The notes below the pieces were generated by a model, which made no database searches, was not told the DNA's origin, and saw only the letters and a list, made by a program, of their open reading frames with translations. From Bdellovibrio bacteriovorus (GTDB lineage: Bacteria > Bdellovibrionota > Bdellovibrionia > Bdellovibrionales > Bdellovibrionaceae): a stretch of DNA of 64,000 nucleotides. Position numbers and translations under genes: made by a program. Positions 59,795 through 64,000 of the stretch are shown here, piece by piece. Within the stretch, counting starts at the first letter, position 1. Each line of letters begins with the position of its first letter. The stretch covers positions 62,001-126,000 of the forward strand of contig NZ_LUKF01000017.1 in the NCBI RefSeq assembly GCF_001592755.1, given 5' to 3'.

Positions 59795-60280
59795 ATGAAC
59801 ATGAAAAATTTCAAACTGACAGCCTTTGTGAATCTTTACGGTCTTTTAAAAATTCCGTTGGTCTTATTCGTCAATCCACGCGTGATTGAATCAACAGCGC
59901 AACGTTTCGTTTTAAAAATTCCTTTAAACTATCGTACTAAGAATCATCTTAATTCCATGTACTTCGGGGCTTTAGGAATAGGTGCTGAACTTTCAATTGC
60001 GGCAGCAGCTGTGGTGGCGATTTCAGAAAGTAAGCAGAAAATTGATTTTATTTTTAAAGATTTCTCAGGTCAGTACATCAAACGCGCCGATGGCGATGTG
60101 CATTTTATCTGTGATGAGATCGAAGCTGTTCGGGGTTTGATTGAAGAATCAAAAACCAACCCGGCTCGTCTTGAAAGAAAGATGAAAGGGTATGCGGTTG
60201 TACCTAAATCAAATCCGACCGAGCCCGTAATGACTTACGAGCTCACTCTGTCGGTGCGTAACAGATCAATCAAGTCCTAA
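59795..60280 (+). CDS. DUF4442 hotdog-fold protein
   Basis: 161 residues. NHLNSMYFGALGIGAELSIA is the helix of the hotdog fold seen in DUF4442 thioesterase-like proteins, followed by the beta-sheet strands IDFIFKDFSGQYIKRA and MTYELTLSVRNR. Such proteins may act on acyl-CoA or acyl carrier thioesters, but activity is unproven. A TAGAAT box lies 7 nt before the ATG with no Shine-Dalgarno. Convergent with the nitronate monooxygenase gene (15-nt overlap). Confidence 0.82.
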   Translation: MNMKNFKLTAFVNLYGLLKIPLVLFVNPRVIESTAQRFVLKIPLNYRTKNHLNSMYFGALGIGAELSIAAAAVVAISESKQKIDFIFKDFSGQYIKRADGDVHFICDEIEAVRGLIEESKTNPARLERKMKGYAVVPKSNPTEPVMTYELTLSVRNRSIKS

Positions 60281-61264
60281 GCTTGAAAGATTTTTTACGC
60301 TTTGATCATACTCTGTGATGAGTTTTTCATAGATCTCTTTCACGCTTAAAATCTCTTCCACTAAGCCCACCGACTGGCCCGCGGTCCAAACAGTCTTCCA
60401 GGTGGGTTTGCTGGCTGCTTCCTCTAAAGACTTCATTCCCATAAGATGAATCAGTGGCACCATGTATTTCTTCGTCATCTTGTGGTCTTTTAAAACCTTC
60501 ATGGCCCACGGAAGGTCTGTTCCGATTTTTTGCACGTAGGGCGTGTTAATAACTGCCGCAGGTGTTCCCGACACTCGCGTGGTCATCACGATATCTTCCG
60601 GAGACGATTTAATAATCGCTTCTTTATAAGCTTCGTCGACTTGCGCTTCACGACTGGCAATGAATCTTGTTCCTACGCTAACACCAGAGGCACCTAGAGC
60701 TAAAACCGCTGACATCATCGAACCATGAGAAATTCCTCCCGCGGCCACGATAGGAATTTGCAAGCGAGTTTTAAGCCAAGGAATTAATACCAAAGGAGAA
60801 ATGGGACCCGCATGTCCACCAGCGCCGCTAGACACTGCAATCACACCATCGGCGCCCATGTCTTGAACCTTCAAAGCGTGTTCTAGATTTGTGACATCGC
60901 AAAGAACTTTCGCGCCGTTTTTGTGGGCTTCTTTGATCACTTCCTTGGGGCTTCCTAAAGAGGTGATAAAAAGTTCCACACCGTTGTCTAGAGCGTGCTT
61001 CAGATCTTCTGACTGGCGAGCGTTGCTTTTGTTGACGATGATGTTAACGCCAATGGGTTTTTTCGTGCGGCTTTTGATTTCTTTTAAAGCTTCTACGTAT
61101 TTTTCAATAGGTCGGTAATTTAAAGCCGGGAAGGTTCCAATGCCGCCGCTCTCACTGGCTTGTACGACGATGTCAGTATTGCTGACCAAAAACATCGGCG
61201 CGGCGATGATGGGATAATCAATCTTCATCATCTCGGTGAATGGCGTTTTGATTTTCTTTAACAT
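60266..61264 (-). CDS. Nitronate monooxygenase (2-nitropropane dioxygenase family)
   Basis: 332 residues of an FMN TIM barrel: IDYPIIAAPMFLVSNTDIVV, GGIGTFPALNYRP, the active-site SSGAGGHAGP with catalytic His, IVAAGGISHG and GVSVGTRFIASREA for phosphate binding. The family oxidises alkyl nitronates, a detoxification role; some members have other flavin-dependent roles. It lies 75 nt downstream of a tetR-family gene on the same strand, behind a terminator-like hairpin that contains its own Shine-Dalgarno. Confidence 0.92.
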   Translation of the reverse strand: MLKKIKTPFTEMMKIDYPIIAAPMFLVSNTDIVVQASESGGIGTFPALNYRPIEKYVEALKEIKSRTKKPIGVNIIVNKSNARQSEDLKHALDNGVELFITSLGSPKEVIKEAHKNGAKVLCDVTNLEHALKVQDMGADGVIAVSSGAGGHAGPISPLVLIPWLKTRLQIPIVAAGGISHGSMMSAVLALGASGVSVGTRFIASREAQVDEAYKEAIIKSSPEDIVMTTRVSGTPAAVINTPYVQKIGTDLPWAMKVLKDHKMTKKYMVPLIHLMGMKSLEEAASKPTWKTVWTAGQSVGLVEEILSVKEIYEKLITEYDQSVKNLSSLGLD

Positions 61265-61310
61265 AAAAAAACCCTCCTAGAGTCCCATTTAAGGATACGA
61301 GGAGGGGTTT
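61265..61310 (-). promoter_or_regulatory. Terminator-like hairpin hiding a Shine-Dalgarno
   Basis: On the minus strand AAACCCCTCCT (61310-61300) pairs with AGGAGGGTTT (61278-61269), one C bulged, around a 21-nt loop, then a run of T to 61265 and ATG at 61264. AGGAGG is the natural Shine-Dalgarno of the nitronate monooxygenase gene. It may terminate the tetR transcript, attenuate the downstream gene, or both. Confidence 0.6.
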
Positions 61311-61339
61311 AAGAGGCAAGGGAATTCTTGGATTTAATC

Positions 61340-61966
61340 CTAAGGATTCAAATAGCGACGGATCAGCAAGAAGACTTCTTTCTTTATAGCGTCTTCACGC
61401 TCTTGCGACTGAGGTCCTAGCAACGCCAGATGCAAAATATTGTTAAAGCAACTGACGATGAAAAGCGCCATCATATCACGATCGCGACCTGGAATGGGTG
61501 GCATGTGGGCTAAGACCGCTTTTTGATAGTGTTCAAAGAACACACGGCGAGTATCCCAGTAATCCAGCATTCCTTGAACGCCTTGCAATGCCGTTCTTAG
61601 GGGACGGTTGTCGTGAAAGCGTGTGAACCCGATATCAATGAAAGCATGAACTTTAGAGTCCAAATCTGTCGCTTGAAGTTTTGCTAAGTTTTCCTCGATG
61701 TAGGCGAGGTCTTTTTGCAAAAGATCATCAATAACTGCGGCAACAATGGCTTCTTTGTTTGCGAAGAATTGATAAAGAGAACCGATACTCACTCCGGCCA
61801 TCTCTGCAATTTTATCTGTTGTAATTGCGTGATACGGCTCTTGAACGAGAAGTCGGGCACAAGATTCCACTATGCTCGCAACGGTCTCTTTGGAACGTTT
61901 TTGAACCGGAATTTTGAGCATATATTTCTTTTCAGGATTTGTGTGGCTGATAGGAGCAGCACCCAT
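61340..61966 (-). CDS. TetR/AcrR-family transcriptional regulator
   Basis: 208 residues. The N-terminal helix-turn-helix is at about residues 40-65 (TTDKIAEMAGVSIGSLYQFF followed by ANKEAIV). The C-terminal ligand domain is helical with Met-rich stretches and no family assignment. I start at 61966, where AAGGAGG precedes the ATG; an upstream in-frame ATG at 62035 lacks such a site. It lies upstream of nitronate monooxygenase, which it may control, together with its own promoter. Confidence 0.9.
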   Translation of the reverse strand: MGAAPISHTNPEKKYMLKIPVQKRSKETVASIVESCARLLVQEPYHAITTDKIAEMAGVSIGSLYQFFANKEAIVAAVIDDLLQKDLAYIEENLAKLQATDLDSKVHAFIDIGFTRFHDNRPLRTALQGVQGMLDYWDTRRVFFEHYQKAVLAHMPPIPGRDRDMMALFIVSCFNNILHLALLGPQSQEREDAIKKEVFLLIRRYLNP

Positions 61967-62506
61967 AACTTCCTCCTTTCGAGGCTTATAAACTTTGCTC
62001 GTATTCATATTCGGTCTTTGAGGGGCAATATTCAATACTAGGAACCAAAGTATCGATTAGCAGTACTGGAGTGCCGGCGGAGAGTACGTCTTGACTGAAA
62101 CTTAACATAAATCACGAACGTTAGTCTCATTTTAGTCCAGAGATCTTTAAGTCGAGCAATATTACTTAAATGCAATCAAAGATCGATTGAAATACGAAAT
62201 TTCTAATATCTTTTTCCCCGCCGAAAGCAAAAACCATCTCTCAGATTTCAAGTTTCTAATGAAGATCCGTGTGTCTTTCATCATTTTTTTGCCGTAGATA
62301 CCCGGGAGAACGCCTAAAAACAGAGGTTTTCGGTGTCACCACCGCCATTCATGAAACCTCGTCTGGCGCGCTGCGCGTGCCATTTTTTTCTGTCGTCCTC
62401 ACATTTTCATCTCGTACAATTGTGAGGGGAAAATAAATTCCAATCATGATCTGCATCATCGACATACGAGGTTGTATTCACGAAACTGAAAGGCAGGAGG
62501 CTTCAC
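61967..62506. other. 540-bp divergent intergenic region, tetR to luxR-type gene
   Basis: AT-rich region without a credible ORF. It must contain the promoters of the minus-strand tetR gene and the plus-strand luxR-type gene. Visible items: GTACT/AGTAC half-sites near 62064-62087, TTGACT at 62091 without a good -10, a strong plus-strand terminator at 62364-62389, and CCTCACA/TGTGAGG arms between about 62397 and 62428. Confidence 0.6.
62364..62389 (+). terminator. Orphan plus-strand intrinsic terminator
   Basis: TGGCGCGC (62364-62371), loop TGC, GCGTGCCA (62375-62382), an 8-bp stem with one G-U, followed by T7 (62383-62389). No plus-strand gene lies between it and the divergent tetR start, so it should end a small RNA or act as an attenuator 118 nt before the luxR-type gene. 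Confidence 0.75.
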
Positions 62507-63025
62507 GTGAATCTAAATGAAATGCTGAATGCTGAAATGAGTTTAGGTAAAAAAATGGGTGTTTGTGTGAAGGATTTGGAGCAGCGAGTGCTTTTTCAAA
62601 ACGACAACTCCATTCATACCTGCGGCCCGATGGTGGGGCAGATTTGCAATAAGACATGCAATGCTCTTTGCAAAAAGATCGACGAGTGTAAAGCTGTGTC
62701 TCCCGGTATGCATCTTTTTAAAGATCACGAAATTGATGGTCAAAAAGTGGATATCACGATTGTGAACGATGGCGAGCGTATCATGACGTTCATGTATCTT
62801 CTGGAAAACCAAGAGCAAGCCAAGCTTAAACAAGAAGCTTTCTTCCGCGAAAAAGGTCTGACGAAGAGCGAATTGCGAATCATGAGCTTGGTGTTAGAAG
62901 GTCATACGAATGCCGCTATCGCCGAAAAGCTTTTTATCTCTAAGGCGACTTTGAAAACGCATTTGAATAATATCTATAAGAAACTTCCAGACTCTATGCG
63001 TCCCTCACAGGGGCGGGGCGCTTAA
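62507..63025 (+). CDS. LuxR-type regulator with cysteine-rich sensor domain
   Basis: 172 residues, GTG start behind AGGAGG. The C-terminal GerE/LuxR helix-turn-helix runs from about 120 (LTKSELRIMSLVLEGHTNAA then IAEKLFISKATLKTHLNNIY). The N-terminal domain has six Cys (20, 39, 47, 51, 55, 61), the last five spaced C-x7-C-x3-C-x3-C-x5-C. That spacing suggests a metal or iron-sulfur site and a redox, oxygen, NO or metal signal; this is inference. No receiver domain is present. Convergent with the universal stress protein gene. Confidence 0.85.
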   Translation: MNLNEMLNAEMSLGKKMGVCVKDLEQRVLFQNDNSIHTCGPMVGQICNKTCNALCKKIDECKAVSPGMHLFKDHEIDGQKVDITIVNDGERIMTFMYLLENQEQAKLKQEAFFREKGLTKSELRIMSLVLEGHTNAAIAEKLFISKATLKTHLNNIYKKLPDSMRPSQGRGA

Positions 63026-63996
63026 GGTGCAGGCGTATCAATAAAGCGGTCTTCCTGTTTGTCGTAGAAGTGACGAGTCAGAACATACACGGGGCAGGTC
63101 GCTTTACGAACCACATTGCGTGTGTAACTTCCTAAGAGGGCCGCACTCATAGGGCCGCTCTGTGCTTCCATCACGATTAAGTCAGACTGATGAGTGTCTA
63201 CGGCATCGATAATCAATTCATCAATCGGTTTAAAAGTATTATCAATATGGAAATGCGCGATCACGCCTTCCTTCGCGGCCCAATCCACCCATTGCTGGGC
63301 GCGATGAGATTGCGCCTCGATCTGACTTTCAACGATTTGTTCTAGCGTCATCATCTTCCCGTCGTAGTTGTAAACGCGAGGACGTGTATCCAGATCAAAA
63401 AGACTTTCAATAGGACGGGCGATAGCGTGCAGAAGCAAAACTTCGGCATTGAATTTACGGGCCAGATCTAAAACATGGCGGAAGTTGTCTTTTGAATGCT
63501 CTCCAAACTCCGTCGGGAACAAAATGCTACGACTGCTGCGTGTTTTTAAAGCGTGACTGCCAACCACACACACGGGCACTTCCGATTGCAGCAGTAAACT
63601 TTCCGCAAAGCTTCCTAAGATAAATCTTTGAAAGCCCTGGCGTCCGTGGCTTCCCACGATGATCAGATCCGCGTGGCTTTTTAAAGCGTAATTCGAAAGT
63701 GTCTCGGCGGCACCTGCGTGTGATTGCGAGGCGTGCGGAATGACTTTGGGTTCTTTTAAAAATGGAAGATTGTAGTCAGAAAGAACTTCGCGAAATAAAG
63801 ATTCTGCTGTTTTTGAATGGTCCGTCACCCAGGCCGGTACTTCGTAGGTGGGAAGAACGATTTCATTTTCCCTGAGCAGATAAAGTGGTTCAATCTCTGC
63901 CTGAGTGGTTTCATGAAGATGGGTGATGTAGTCCGCCATCTTCTGGTTTAGCTCTTTGTTATCCTCAAACGCGTCCATAGCCCAGATGATTCTCAT
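63022..63996 (-). CDS. Tandem universal stress protein
   Basis: 324 residues with two UspA domains. The first (1-150) keeps the ATP-binding G-x2-G-x9-G-S/T pattern: IIVGSHGRQGFQRFILGSFA, then VPVCVVG. The second (about 160-315) ends DLIVMEAQSGPMSAALLGSY, then CPVYVL, a degenerate version of the loop. Tandem Usp proteins are linked to survival of starvation, oxidative or respiratory stress. The start codon is 4 bases from the window edge, so the promoter is not visible. It overlaps the end of the luxR-type gene by 4 nt. Confidence 0.93.
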   Translation of the reverse strand: MRIIWAMDAFEDNKELNQKMADYITHLHETTQAEIEPLYLLRENEIVLPTYEVPAWVTDHSKTAESLFREVLSDYNLPFLKEPKVIPHASQSHAGAAETLSNYALKSHADLIIVGSHGRQGFQRFILGSFAESLLLQSEVPVCVVGSHALKTRSSRSILFPTEFGEHSKDNFRHVLDLARKFNAEVLLLHAIARPIESLFDLDTRPRVYNYDGKMMTLEQIVESQIEAQSHRAQQWVDWAAKEGVIAHFHIDNTFKPIDELIIDAVDTHQSDLIVMEAQSGPMSAALLGSYTRNVVRKATCPVYVLTRHFYDKQEDRFIDTPAP

Positions 63997-64000
63997 AAGA

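Noticed and set aside
1-64000. tRNA, rRNA, CRISPR arrays, insertion sequences, prophage or integrase genes
   Set aside because: No cloverleaf with a TTCGA-type T-arm, no rRNA-like stretch, no regularly spaced repeats and no transposase, integrase or phage protein was recognised.

Overview
The window is a dense, protein-coding stretch of a free-living Gram-negative chromosome (TonB-dependent receptor, Tat, AsmA-like protein, Opp importer). Intergenic gaps are short, base composition looks near 50% GC, and I see no rRNA, tRNA, CRISPR array, insertion sequence or prophage. The gene mix (RNase Y in a Gram-negative, FadE-type acyl-CoA dehydrogenase, haem A synthase, a FliA-like promoter before a prepilin cassette, many small secreted proteins without clear relatives) suggests a Bdellovibrio-like predatory bacterium (Bdellovibrionota). 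That assignment rests on recognition, not on a database search.

Layout. 1-8.7 kb: 3' end of a sigma-54 activator, a duplicated pseudo-receiver/PilZ-like protein, a three-gene membrane operon (DUF1275, Na/Pi symporter, DUF486), Nudix, DCC, LON-substrate-binding, haem A synthase and a zinc CDF exporter. 8.8-14.6 kb: a four-gene prepilin cassette (1005-aa atypical prepilin, two canonical prepilins, a secreted EF-hand protein). 14.7-20 kb: ABC1 kinase-TlpA operon, photolyase, SDR-SRPBCC fusion, a probably abundant small secreted protein. 20.2-30.6 kb: a seven-gene aerobactin-type siderophore operon in the order PepSY reductase, ShiF-like MFS, IucA, IucB, IucC, IucD, IutA-like receptor. 30.6-37.5 kb: glyoxalase II, two Bfd-like ferredoxins, GreA, AsmA-like protein plus GDPD, TatA, a periplasmic binding protein. 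37.5-44.5 kb: sohB-oppD-oppF-oppA-oppB-oppC on the minus strand. 44.6-53.3 kb: a polyproline secreted protein, two Fpg/MutM glycosylases, FadE, a structured intergenic region, a CBS transporter and a secreted protein with a PD-(D/E)XK-like signature. 53.4-64 kb: CheY-like protein, RNase Y, OsmC-ArfB, MFS, TauE-DUF1634, DUF4442, nitronate monooxygenase with TetR, a cysteine-rich LuxR regulator and a universal stress protein.

How genes work together. The 20-30 kb operon contains synthesis, export, outer-membrane uptake and probable periplasmic reduction of a hydroxamate-citrate siderophore; only TonB/ExbBD and an inner-membrane ferri-siderophore importer are missing from view. The prepilin cassette looks like the minor-pilin/tip set of a type IV pilus or type II secretion machine and carries a FliA-like promoter, which would place it with motility-phase genes. 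SohB and Opp form a peptide degradation and import unit.

Non-coding signals of most interest: a 146-bp element with 32-bp inverted arms and a multi-hairpin core (51085-51230); two orphan plus-strand terminators that suggest small RNAs (about 51298-51437 and upstream of 62389); two minus-strand leaders in which a terminator hairpin hides the Shine-Dalgarno and the U7 tract runs directly into the start codon (59609 and 61264); and a recurring arrangement of a -10 box 5-10 nt before the start codon without a Shine-Dalgarno, implying leaderless mRNAs.
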